Shown here piece after piece: positions 1 through 9,000 of a stretch of DNA of 64,000 nucleotides. Each line of letters opens with the position of its first letter. Within the stretch, counting starts at the first letter, position 1. The translations under genes and the position numbers were made by a program. This DNA is from a virus. Below the pieces are notes generated by a model that was not told the DNA's origin, searched no databases, and saw nothing but the letters and a program-made list of their open reading frames with translations. The stretch is from positions 1 through 64,000 of the IMG/VR virus record IMGVR_UViG_3300012928_000003; one strand, written 5' to 3'.

Positions 1-1088
1 TGAATCAACTTTTAGAACAAGATGACACAGAAGCTCTTGCAGACTTGTTTGGGGCAGACAATGAAGCGGATCCTGCAATGGATGCCCAGTCAGACCCAGA
101 AGCTGTCGAAGGCGAAGAGGTATCTATTTCACCAGATGATATTGAGGCACAGATACCTGATGCTTTTATGACTGATGACGATGAGATTATACAGATTAAG
201 CTAGACGCACTCGACGATGAGATAGAAGATGAAGAAGATGGCGTATTCGGCGGCGATGATAAATTAGACGATGATGAAATTGGTGTAGATATTGAAGATG
301 AAGATGCCGAAGCTGATCTAGACCTAGACACAGGCCTTGAAGCAGATGTTGGTATGGGTGGCGACATTGGTATTGACGTTACAGGTGACTCGCCTATCTC
401 GGCCGCAGCACTTCAAGAAATAATTGCGGACGCTCTTCAGGATGTACTTTCAGAAGAAGACGAAGAGATTAATGAAGAAGAAGAACTGGATGAAGAGATC
501 GACCTTGAAGATCTTATGGAAAGAGTCCGAGTAGAAGGTGAGCCGCAAAAGTCTGGCTGGGCCGGAACACCAGAATCAATTATGAAAGAATATGAAGCTA
601 TGCTGCTTGCAAGAGAACAAGACAGCGAAGTAAAAGAAGAGAACGAGGAACTTCGCAAGAATGTTGCCGCTCTTCAAAAAGAAAACAAGACACTATCTTC
701 TGCGGCACTCAAGCTGCAGGAACAGAACAAAGAATATAAGACAGCATTTACAACATTGCAAGAAAAGTTGGAAACTATGAATGTTTCTAACGCAAAGTTG
801 CTGTATATAAACCAGGCTCTAGAAAATGCCTCCTTGAATGAGCGACAAAAGAGAAAAATTGTCGAAGCCATTTCGAAAGCCGGAACAGTACAAGAAGCAA
901 AGATTGTCTTTGAAACAATGAACGATACAGTTGTAACAACTTCAGACGTGAAGAAGGAAGCAACTTTAAGTGAAATGGTATCAAGAAAGTCAACGTTACT
1001 TGTCGCGGCTCGAAAAGAGCAACCTACAAAGGGCGCCAATCCTTTATTCAATAGAATGCAAACATTGGCAGGAATAAAGACAAAATAA
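1..1088 (+). CDS. Prohead core scaffolding protein, gp22-like (5' end outside or at window edge)
   Basis: The frame is open from the first complete codon at position 3, so the N-terminus lies at or before the window edge; bases 1-2 are TG and could be the end of the start codon. The first half is extremely acidic (runs of Asp/Glu, nt 100-530). It is followed by a heptad-rich helical segment (nt about 600-800) and a conserved-looking tail with LNERQKRKIVEAI. An acidic, coiled-coil protein directly upstream of the major capsid gene is where T4 places gene 22, the core scaffold that shapes the prohead and is later degraded by the prohead protease. Position plus composition support the call. No ribosome binding site can be judged. 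A different internal head protein is the main alternative. Confidence 0.75.
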   Translation, partial: NQLLEQDDTEALADLFGADNEADPAMDAQSDPEAVEGEEVSISPDDIEAQIPDAFMTDDDEIIQIKLDALDDEIEDEEDGVFGGDDKLDDDEIGVDIEDEDAEADLDLDTGLEADVGMGGDIGIDVTGDSPISAAALQEIIADALQDVLSEEDEEINEEEELDEEIDLEDLMERVRVEGEPQKSGWAGTPESIMKEYEAMLLAREQDSEVKEENEELRKNVAALQKENKTLSSAALKLQEQNKEYKTAFTTLQEKLETMNVSNAKLLYINQALENASLNERQKRKIVEAISKAGTVQEAKIVFETMNDTVVTTSDVKKEATLSEMVSRKSTLLVAARKEQPTKGANPLFNRMQTLAGIKTK

Positions 1089-1126
1089 TTCTAAATTAAA
1101 TTTATAGAAAAGGAGGTGAATTTATA

Positions 1127-2923
1127 ATGTCTATTTTACAAAAATTAACAGAAGGTGTACAATCTCGCGATTTACAAGCAGAAGGTGCAGCTCTTCTTAA
1201 TAAGTGGGAAGCTACTGGCTTGCTTGAGGGTCTTGATAACGGCCAGCAGAAGCAGGGAATGGCAGTACTTCTTGAAAACCAAGCTAAGGAACTTCTTCGT
1301 GAAGCTTCTTCTATGGCTGCAGGTGATGTCGAAGGCTTCGCTGCAGTTGCATTCCCAATCGTTCGCCGCGTATTCGGTGGACTTATAGCAAATGATCTCG
1401 TTTCGGTTCAGCCAATGAGCTTGCCATCCGGTCTCATTTTCTTCCTTGACTTTACACACGAATCTTCTCGCCTAGGTGCAATTGGTGGTGATTCGGTGTA
1501 TGGTGGTAACAAGGTTGGCTCTCAAATCACCGGTGGTGTTGATCTTTCAGATCAGGCTGACGGCTTTGGCGGAGCAGGTGGCCACTACGATGTTGGTCAC
1601 GCAATGTCTTCCCCAACAGGATCAAATGCAGCAGCTGTGACACTTACGGTTCTGCATGCTGCTCAGAGTGGTACAGATTTGACTGTAAACCCTGACGCAA
1701 CAGCTAAGGCAGTATTGAAGGTCCTTCGCTATGATGCTGATATTATAGCAGACCTTAAGGCAGACTCTACAAAGAGAGTTGCTGTAGGTCAGATTGCAGT
1801 AGGAACTGAGAGAAACAAGCTTGCAAACATAGATCTTGGTCGATTGGGTTCTTTTAGCTTTACAGACACTGCAGTGTTAACCAATAACGCGAATATCGTT
1901 AGAAGATTAACACAACTCGATGCAGATGGAAACTTGCTTTTCGTTGCAGTTGGTGACAGTAGTGGTGCTCCAATTTCAGATACAACTATTGATCCTCAAA
2001 ACGCAACATTTGCTATCAAGGACGAGTTTACTACTACAGGTCTCGCCGCTGGTGCAGTTGCAGGTGCAGCCCCATGGGGCCTTGAAGAGCCTACACCTAC
2101 AGGCGGCTCAGACGGTGGTGTAAAGGTTTCATCTGCTGCAGCAGGAACCACGCAGTCTATTCCTGAGATTGACATCAAGGTTGACAGCATTGCTGTTACC
2201 GCACAGACAAAGAAGTTGAAGGCTAAGTGGACCCCAGAGTTGGGCCAGGACCTCAACGCATACCACAACCTTGACGCAGAGGTTGAGCTTACTGGTATTC
2301 TTTCAGAGCAGATTGCTTTGGAAATCGACCGTGAACTTCTTCACGAGCTTATTGAAGGTGCAACAGCCGGTACTCGTTACTGGAGCCGTGCACCAGGTCT
2401 TTTCGTAGACTCTGCAGGTGATCAGATTGGTGCTGATACAGCAGCTCCTGACTTCACAGGTACAGTTAGCGAGTGGTACGAGACACTCATTGAAACAATC
2501 AATGACGTAAGTGCTCAGATCCACAGAAAGACACTTCGTGGCGGTGCAAACTTTGTTGTTTGTTCTCCAGAGGTTGCTAACATCCTTGAGTTTACAAGTG
2601 GTTTCCGCGCAAGCGTAACTGCTGATCAGGATCGTGGTACAATCGGTGCAGTACGCGCCGGTAGCTTGAGCAAGAAGTTCGACGTTTACGTTGATCCTTA
2701 TTTCTTGCGCAACGTACTTCTTATAGGTCGTAAGGGTAGCTCGTTCCTTGAGAGCGGCTTTGTATACGCCCCTTACGTACCATTGCAGGTAACACCTACC
2801 ATTTTCGGTACGGAAGACTTCGTACCACGTAAGGGTGTCATGACCCGTTACGCTAAGAAGATGGTACGACCTGATATGTACGGTCTTGTAGTTGTCCGTG
2901 GCCTTTTGGGCGAGGGCGGTTAA
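1127..2923 (+). CDS. Major capsid protein, gp23-like
   Basis: A 598-residue protein starting at ATG 1127 behind a strong AGGAGGTG site. The stretch FPIVRRVFGGLIANDLVSVQ at about residues 78-97 matches the N-arm signature of the T4 gp23 family, whose members form the hexameric capsid lattice. T4 gp23 is 521 residues, so this one is somewhat longer; the central Gly/Ala/Thr-rich part may be an inserted surface domain. T4-type capsid proteins lose an N-terminal peptide after a (L/I)xE site; LLE before Gly near residue 34 is one possible site, which is inference. It is followed by a UUCG-loop terminator and preceded by the scaffold gene, as in T4. Confidence 0.93.
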   Translation: MSILQKLTEGVQSRDLQAEGAALLNKWEATGLLEGLDNGQQKQGMAVLLENQAKELLREASSMAAGDVEGFAAVAFPIVRRVFGGLIANDLVSVQPMSLPSGLIFFLDFTHESSRLGAIGGDSVYGGNKVGSQITGGVDLSDQADGFGGAGGHYDVGHAMSSPTGSNAAAVTLTVLHAAQSGTDLTVNPDATAKAVLKVLRYDADIIADLKADSTKRVAVGQIAVGTERNKLANIDLGRLGSFSFTDTAVLTNNANIVRRLTQLDADGNLLFVAVGDSSGAPISDTTIDPQNATFAIKDEFTTTGLAAGAVAGAAPWGLEEPTPTGGSDGGVKVSSAAAGTTQSIPEIDIKVDSIAVTAQTKKLKAKWTPELGQDLNAYHNLDAEVELTGILSEQIALEIDRELLHELIEGATAGTRYWSRAPGLFVDSAGDQIGADTAAPDFTGTVSEWYETLIETINDVSAQIHRKTLRGGANFVVCSPEVANILEFTSGFRASVTADQDRGTIGAVRAGSLSKKFDVYVDPYFLRNVLLIGRKGSSFLESGFVYAPYVPLQVTPTIFGTEDFVPRKGVMTRYAKKMVRPDMYGLVVVRGLLGEGG

Positions 2924-2950
2924 TTAGCAGCTAGATAGCTAATAAAGTTG

Positions 2951-2980
2951 AGCCCAGTCTTCGGACTGGGCTTTTCTTTT
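2951..2980 (+). terminator. Rho-independent terminator after the capsid gene
   Basis: A perfect 9-bp stem (AGCCCAGTC / GACTGGGCT) closes a TTCG tetraloop and runs into TTTTCTTTTT. It lies 27 bp after the capsid stop codon and would separate capsid transcripts from the downstream unit. Confidence 0.92.
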
Positions 2981-2999
2981 TCTATTGATTGAACAATGT

Positions 3000-3008
3000 A
3001 CTATTTAT
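3000..3008 (+). promoter_or_regulatory. ACTATTTAT motif, putative late-promoter element
   Basis: One of seven exact copies of ACTATTTAT seen in intergenic DNA of this window. This one follows the capsid terminator and lies 34 bp before the next start. TTGATT (2985-2990) with a 17-bp gap to TATTGT (3008-3013) also offers a weak sigma70-like arrangement overlapping the motif. Confidence 0.4.
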
Positions 3009-3041
3009 ATTGTATGACCTTAAAATAGGAGGACCCCAAAG

Positions 3042-3938
3042 ATGGGCAAGAAAAAAAGAGTATTACTAAATCCAAAGAAATTTGGTAAAAAGAATTTTGA
3101 ATTTTTAGATAACTTGGATGGTGTAAATGATGACATTATTTCATCAACCAAAGTACCAGCTACATTAAGAACATTAGGACTTGTAGACAATGGAGATAGA
3201 ACGATCTCAATAAACGCTCAGCTTTTTGGTTCCAGTTCTGCAAAGATGTCTCATATGGGCGCTTGGGTCCACACCACAGGTGGCGTAAGGTGTCATGCCA
3301 CCGACCGGACCACTTCATTTAAGTTGAAGACTCTGCTAACGATGGTCAGCTCTGGGTCAACAGGTTTTATATATAGTGGCTCATTGCCATTTGATCATGA
3401 AGATTATTCACCGGGCCCATTCGTATTCCCCGCCGGCGTAACAACCATAGAAGGTGTAGTCACTGGACCAGCTTCTGATCCAGGATCATTTACCGACTCA
3501 ACAATACTTTTGAGAGAATCAATTACTGTTTCAGCAGCTTCAATAGGTTTGACTTCGGCACAGCTTTCAGGGGCACTTTCAGGTGCTATTGATGGTTCAA
3601 CCGCATTGTCAGTCGACTTGAGCGAAATGGAAGGAACAGCCCCTCAGCACGGCTCAGGCTCAGGCGTCGGATCAAGCGCCAACTATGGCCCTGACAATGG
3701 ATCTGAGCAGCATGGCTACCATATAACAGTTTCTGGTACCGTAAGTGGAGCAGTGAACCTCGCAGGCACTGCAACTGCAAACAACGGACACAGCAACAGT
3801 GGTGTAGTGGTTATCGCTGATCAGACTAATATGAACGCATCTGGTTCGCAGGACATTACAATAACTTTTACACCTCGCGATGTTAATAACCAACTCTCAA
3901 CGGATCAGGCAGTAACTACTACCCTGACACTTAGCTAA
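3042..3938 (+). CDS. Unrecognised virion-type protein with MGKKKR leader
   Basis: A 298-residue protein; the start is supported by AGGAGG 10-15 bp upstream. It begins MGKKKRVLLNPKKF, a basic leader shared with the next gene. The remainder is rich in Ser, Gly, Thr and Ala with alternating hydrophobic residues, as in beta-sandwich decoration or fibre proteins. No family was recognised. Its place between capsid and neck genes, in its own transcription unit after a terminator, makes a head decoration or head-fibre role plausible, but this is inference from position and composition only. Confidence 0.6.
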   Translation: MGKKKRVLLNPKKFGKKNFEFLDNLDGVNDDIISSTKVPATLRTLGLVDNGDRTISINAQLFGSSSAKMSHMGAWVHTTGGVRCHATDRTTSFKLKTLLTMVSSGSTGFIYSGSLPFDHEDYSPGPFVFPAGVTTIEGVVTGPASDPGSFTDSTILLRESITVSAASIGLTSAQLSGALSGAIDGSTALSVDLSEMEGTAPQHGSGSGVGSSANYGPDNGSEQHGYHITVSGTVSGAVNLAGTATANNGHSNSGVVVIADQTNMNASGSQDITITFTPRDVNNQLSTDQAVTTTLTLS

Positions 3939-3951
3939 GAAAGGATAACCC

Positions 3952-4260
3952 ATGGGTAAGAAAAAGAGAGCCCTTCTAAGGTACAAAAGATTAGGAACAA
4001 TAAGCAAGAAGCTGGAAAGAAAATTTGCCAGCCTCTTGCAAGCTAATCTACAGAACTTTACAACAAAAGTTGAAGAAGCTTTGGAAAAGGTAGATGAGTT
4101 CCTAGAAACAACACAGGATGTGATAGATTCTGCAAAAGAAGAGCCTACGGAGACCAAGGAGGCACCCAAGCCGACAAGAAAAAGAAAGACACCTGCCAAA
4201 AAGAAAACTACTTCTACAACTCGTAAAAGAACAACCACCAAAACTAAAAAAGATGCCTAG
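3952..4260 (+). CDS. Small Lys-rich protein with MGKKKR leader
   Basis: A 102-residue protein starting MGKKKRALLRYKRLG, almost the same leader as the gene before it. A predicted amphipathic helix (residues about 15-65) follows, then a Lys/Thr/Arg/Pro-rich tail reminiscent of histone H1-like or HU-tail sequences. The tail suggests contact with nucleic acid, and the location suggests a minor head or DNA-associated protein. The start is supported by AAAGGA upstream. No specific family was recognised. Confidence 0.6.
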   Translation: MGKKKRALLRYKRLGTISKKLERKFASLLQANLQNFTTKVEEALEKVDEFLETTQDVIDSAKEEPTETKEAPKPTRKRKTPAKKKTTSTTRKRTTTKTKKDA

Positions 4261-4283
4261 GTGAAATGACATCCCAAACAACT

Positions 4284-4306
4284 AGTTATATTGATAAACT
4301 ATAACT
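4284..4306. repeat. AT-rich inverted repeat upstream of the gp13-like gene
   Basis: AGTTATA (4284-4290) and TATAACT (4300-4306) form a perfect 7-bp inverted repeat around a 9-base loop, 15 bp before the gp13-like start. It could be an operator or a weak RNA hairpin; nothing shows which. Confidence 0.35.
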
Positions 4307-4321
4307 TGTGAGGGACCATGA

Positions 4322-5581
4322 ATGTCTGTACCAACATTAACACCAGCCAGTACCTTGTCAGCTGTTGTATTACCTGTTACAGGAGCAACATCAAATGTAA
4401 ACGAGGCGCTGCCATATAAAATATATTCTGAGGAGACCTCTCCGCTGTATTCTTCGGAATTTGTTTCTGGTGCTGTAGACCAAGTTTCTTACGTATACAA
4501 GAAGCTTGGAGGTGATATATTAGATTTAGAGATAACAGAAGGAAATGTTTATGCCGCATATGAAGAAGCGGTACTTGAATATTCATACTTAATCAATATT
4601 CATCAGGCAACAAATGTTCTTTCCGATGCTTTGGGCAACACAACTGGATCTTTTGATTCTAAGGGTAATATAGAACCCGGTACATTGTCCTCTTCTTTAG
4701 CCGGCGGACATGTCGCTCTAAAATATCCAAAATTTGATTATAGTATGACTCGTCGAATGGCAGATGGCATTGGTTCGGAAGTTGGACTAAATGGATCAGT
4801 ACAGTACTCAGCATCGTTTGATGTTCGTATGGGAGTTCAAGATTACGATTTGCAACAAATAATTTCTACTTCCGTTGATTATTCAGGATCGGTAGATAAT
4901 AAGAAAATTTTAATTAAAAAAGTATTTTATAAAACACCACACGCAATGTGGAGGTTTTACGGATATTATGGCGGATTAAATGTTGTAGGAAATTTGCACA
5001 ATTACGGACAATTTTCTGATGATTCAACTTTCCAGTTAATACCAGCTTGGCACAACAAGGCACAAGCTATGGCATTTGAAGACGCAATATACACTAGAAT
5101 GTCACACTTCTCCTACGAGCTTAGGAACAATAATTTAAGATTACACCCAATACCTTACAGCGGCGGCCCGAGAAAGATGTGGGTTGAGTTTTCTATACCA
5201 ACAGATGTTTGGGACAATGATGATGTACAGACGGACGGTGTTAACAATATGAACACGCTTCCCATAGGCAATCTTCCGTTTGGAAACATTAATTCAATCG
5301 GCAAGCAATGGATCAGAAGATTTGCATTATCGTTATGCAAAGAGATTCTTGGTCAGGTTAGATCGAAGTTTGGCAATGTGCCAATTCCAGGTGAAAGTGT
5401 AACGCTCAATGGTTCAGCTTTAATTGGTGAAGCGAAGGCCGAGCAAGACAAGTTAAGAGAAGAGTTAAAGACAACATTGGCAGAAATGACTTATAGTAAG
5501 CTAGCAGAAAAGAATGCCGGTATGTCTGATAATGTAGAGAAAGTTTTGGATAGAGTACCGAACTATATTTTTGTGGGATAA
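4322..5581 (+). CDS. Neck protein, gp13-like head completion protein
   Basis: A 419-residue protein. Two regions match what I recall of T4 gp13 (309 residues): an N-terminal stretch around residues 58-90 (KKLGGDILDLEITEGNVYAA, like the T4 segment with RLGAPIINVELT), and a C-terminal stretch with LIGEAKAEQDKLREEL that ends in IFVG, against LIEEARLEKEALREEL and ending ILVG in T4. gp13 forms the head-proximal ring of the neck after DNA packaging. The next two genes correspond to gp14 and gp15, so the neck order 13-14-15 is conserved. The extra length lies mostly in the middle. Confidence 0.85.
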   Translation: MSVPTLTPASTLSAVVLPVTGATSNVNEALPYKIYSEETSPLYSSEFVSGAVDQVSYVYKKLGGDILDLEITEGNVYAAYEEAVLEYSYLINIHQATNVLSDALGNTTGSFDSKGNIEPGTLSSSLAGGHVALKYPKFDYSMTRRMADGIGSEVGLNGSVQYSASFDVRMGVQDYDLQQIISTSVDYSGSVDNKKILIKKVFYKTPHAMWRFYGYYGGLNVVGNLHNYGQFSDDSTFQLIPAWHNKAQAMAFEDAIYTRMSHFSYELRNNNLRLHPIPYSGGPRKMWVEFSIPTDVWDNDDVQTDGVNNMNTLPIGNLPFGNINSIGKQWIRRFALSLCKEILGQVRSKFGNVPIPGESVTLNGSALIGEAKAEQDKLREELKTTLAEMTYSKLAEKNAGMSDNVEKVLDRVPNYIFVG

Positions 5582-5585
5582 TTAA

Positions 5586-6074
5586 ATGTCTGAAGATAAT
5601 AAATGGTCACAACCTGACTCTCCTCCGCCCCCACTTTTTACGGGAAAGAAGGAGAAAGACTTTGTAAAGCAAGTCAACGACGAAGTTATAGAAAGGGTTA
5701 TAGGGCAAACTGTAGTATACTATCCTATAAGCTTGGAGCATACAAGCTTTCATGATATTTATGGCGAAGCAATTGACAAGAACTTTCTTCATCCTGTAAG
5801 GATTTACGCAATGGTAAAATATGAATCACAGAATACCACCACAACACCATTAGGTGTGGATAGGATTGAAAAAATATCTGTTGCTTTTCATAAGCGTAGA
5901 CTGACAGAGGATCAAGACCTTTTTGTTAGAGAAGGTGACTTTATTCAGTATGGAGAACATTTTTACGAGATACTTAGCTTAACAGAGCCAAAGTGGCTAT
6001 TCGGTCAAGTTGAATCAAAGTTTGAAATAGCAGCGTCCTGCGTGAGAGCAAGAGAGGGTTTATTTAATGTATGA
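5586..6074 (+). CDS. Neck protein, gp14-like head-tail connector
   Basis: A 162-residue protein starting 4 bp after the gp13-like gene. It carries DIYGEAIDKNF around residue 54 and, near residues 118-140, REGDFIQYGEHFYEI and EPKWLFGQ. These correspond in order to the FGEDLKNKF and EGDLIYFPMDNSLFEI...EP...QLGQ features of T4 gp14 (256 residues). T4 gp14 sits between gp13 and the gp15 ring in the neck. The protein is shorter than T4 gp14 and lacks its C-terminal part. Tight coupling to the gp13-like gene supports joint expression. Confidence 0.8.
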   Translation: MSEDNKWSQPDSPPPPLFTGKKEKDFVKQVNDEVIERVIGQTVVYYPISLEHTSFHDIYGEAIDKNFLHPVRIYAMVKYESQNTTTTPLGVDRIEKISVAFHKRRLTEDQDLFVREGDFIQYGEHFYEILSLTEPKWLFGQVESKFEIAASCVRAREGLFNV

Positions 6075-6085
6075 GGTAAATACAA

Positions 6086-9000
6086 ATGGCATATGAATTT
6101 AGTGGTTCTATTGCGCTTGGTACAATTGTAACACAGAACGTTACAGGTGCAAGCAACCCTCAAAGTCGCCGCTCAGGTGGTAAGTTTAGCCCATCTGGTA
6201 CGAAATTGGCTGTACCTGTTTGGGTCGCCCCGGGAAGCAATTCCAAGATTGAGATATACCAATCTGGATCTTCAGGATGGGCAATGGTTGAGGACTTTAT
6301 CACTGGTACTCCTGATGTAAACAAGAACCCCGGTCAGCTGGTGTGGCTTAGTGAGACATCTTTAGCCCTCGGTCTGCGCGGCCCGGGCAGCGAGATGGGG
6401 GTGTATACATACGTATCCAGTAGTGATCATGGGTACTATGACCGAAATCACAATCAAAGCGTTAGAAGAACGCTCACCTTCGACTCCGGTGGCATGCTGG
6501 AATTTAACCCTTCAAAAACGTTAATGATAAGCTACAAACCATCCCCAGCATCCAGCGCCGGCAAAAAAACTGACGTACACATAGTTGACGATGACGGCCT
6601 CTGGCTTTCAGTTCAGGTGCCTTCTAGTACTACCGGTGAAGAATATATCGCATCGGTAGAATGGTTGTCAGATACAGATTTTGCTGTTGGCCAGCCGGCT
6701 CACACCGAAGCTGGAGGTGGCTCGAACCATGGTAAAATAAACATATATCGCACAACAGACGGAGGAAGTAGCTTTTCTAGTATAGAAACTGTTGTTGGGG
6801 AAGATGGAGACAAAATTGGTGCCTCATTACACTACCATACTGCCAGCGGCGGTTTAATAGTAGGTACAGGTACACCAACCAGCCTCGCCGCTGATGATAA
6901 TGGGGGCAATAAGTGGTATCTGTATCAATCATCATCTGCAGGGGGTTACTTGCAGGGTACGACCGATAGAACCGAATTAACTTCGACGGGCTCATGGTCT
7001 GGTAGGGTTCCTTTGGATTACAACATGCAGGCAAATGAAACCGGTGGTTCTGTGTTTGCAATTCAGACATTACCATCCTTTAATGCATCCAACGCCGAGG
7101 TTTTAGTTTGGGAGTCCGGCTCTGAGGGGTGGAAGGCTTCTGTAATAGATAACAATGTATCCTATAAGACCATAAATCCGACCTCCACTCCGCTTGTTGG
7201 TTTAAGTAAGTTGGGTTTTGTTGCAAATAATAACGACGTGTCTCCAACAAACGACGCTGCAGATAAATCATTTAGAGTACATGCACTTGGCGAAGGCTGT
7301 GAAACGTTGAGTGAATATCAACTAAGCGGTTCCATTACTTGTGGGAAAGTTACGACCACAATAATCAATGCCCGAACAAGCACCAATTCAAATGGTGGAT
7401 CAATATCTCCAGATGGAAACAGGATAGCTGTTGCGAGCCAACGCGTAGGCGGCGCCACCGCCGGAAACAATGGTATTGATTTCTTTCATTCCAGTTCAAC
7501 CGGTTGGTCTGAAGTTGTTGGCGATTTCATAGATATGAGTAATGTGGCGGGAGTTTCCGATTTCTCTCCGGTTTCAATATATTGGTTTTCAAATTCAGAA
7601 ATATTAGCTCTTAAGAGTGAAGAATTGATTTCTTTTGTCTCTAGCTCTAGTGGGTGGTCTCACAACTACACCACTGATTTTGGAACCGCTGCCGGCATGG
7701 CAAACATGTGGGTTAGTCCTGGGAAGACTGTTATCGGCATTGCGCCCGGCATTAATGTGCACGGCTCTGTATCTCACGTAAAGGATGATGTATCAGCGTT
7801 ACTAATACACAGTAGTTCCACCGGGTTTGACTCTATCAAGGTCTTGAATGATGCCCAAAATGGTTTCAACGGCGGCCGCCCAACAGCTATGGCCTGGCCA
7901 GACGAAAAGAACGTACTAGTAGGCCAACCATTCAAAAACGACGTCGGTGTGGTCACTCACTTTCGTAGCGGCAGTTCCGGATATACGTCTATAAGAGCAA
8001 CCCAAGGCAACGCATCGGCCGTCAACGGTGTGCTACGCTTTGGTTCTTTTGTATACTGGCATAGTGCAAGTAATTCAGGCATCTACGGCGCAGACAACGG
8101 CGCCGCGATACTAAACTTAATACCTTCACAATCTGATGGGTATCTTCCAGCATCAAACCCTCATACCGCCACTGGTAGGAGCTTAATTGATACTAGCATG
8201 CTTCAGTGTCAAAACGGCGCCGCGCCACCAAAAGTATTAGGCACTACAATAAGTATAGATCCTGCGAATCCAAACAGAGTAGTTGCGTCCACTATAAGGC
8301 AAACAAACGATACTGCCCAAGACGGCCGAGTTTACTTTTCACTAGAAACTGGATCTTTGGGGTGGAAAGTAAAACAAATTAACCCTGATGGAGATGGCGT
8401 CGGGTTGGATACTGCGAACTCCTTCAATCCAAGTCAGCTTACACCTGGAGCTTCAAGGTATGTAACGTTCAAGGAAGGCAACGCAGAAGCATCGGACAAT
8501 AACAAAATTACAATATATGAGACCGGTCTGCCACTTCTGCCACTTGGGGGCTCCGGAGGCGGCGGAGGCGGAGGCTCCAGTCCAACTGTGAGCATAACAC
8601 CAGATTCTATAACTTTATCAGAGACAGGGACAACGGCGAATGTTGTTGTGACTTTGAGTGAGGACCCTGGGTCAAACACGGTTACTGTTTCTCCTTCAGG
8701 TCTTGATGCTACAGAGGTGTCAGTTAGCCACGCAACACAATCTTTAACAACGAGTAACTGGGATTCCGGTGTCACATTTGTTTTCACTGGCCAGGATGAT
8801 CTTATTGATGATGGTAATCAAACATTCAATGTTACGTTTACAACAACTTGCTCCGGAGACTCCTCGTTTGATAATCTTACAGAGACTTTATCTGTTACAG
8901 TACAGGATGATGATACAGCAGGTTTCACGATTGGCACCGGATCGTTAAATTTATTAGAAGGTGAAAGTGGCACAATATCAGTTGTTCTTACCGCTCAACC

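Noticed and set aside
5-367. Ser-rich minus-strand ORF opposite the acidic scaffold
   Set aside because: Antisense of Asp/Glu-rich codons gives Ser/Ile-rich shadows; the same pattern occurs at 49173-49697 opposite the other acidic protein.
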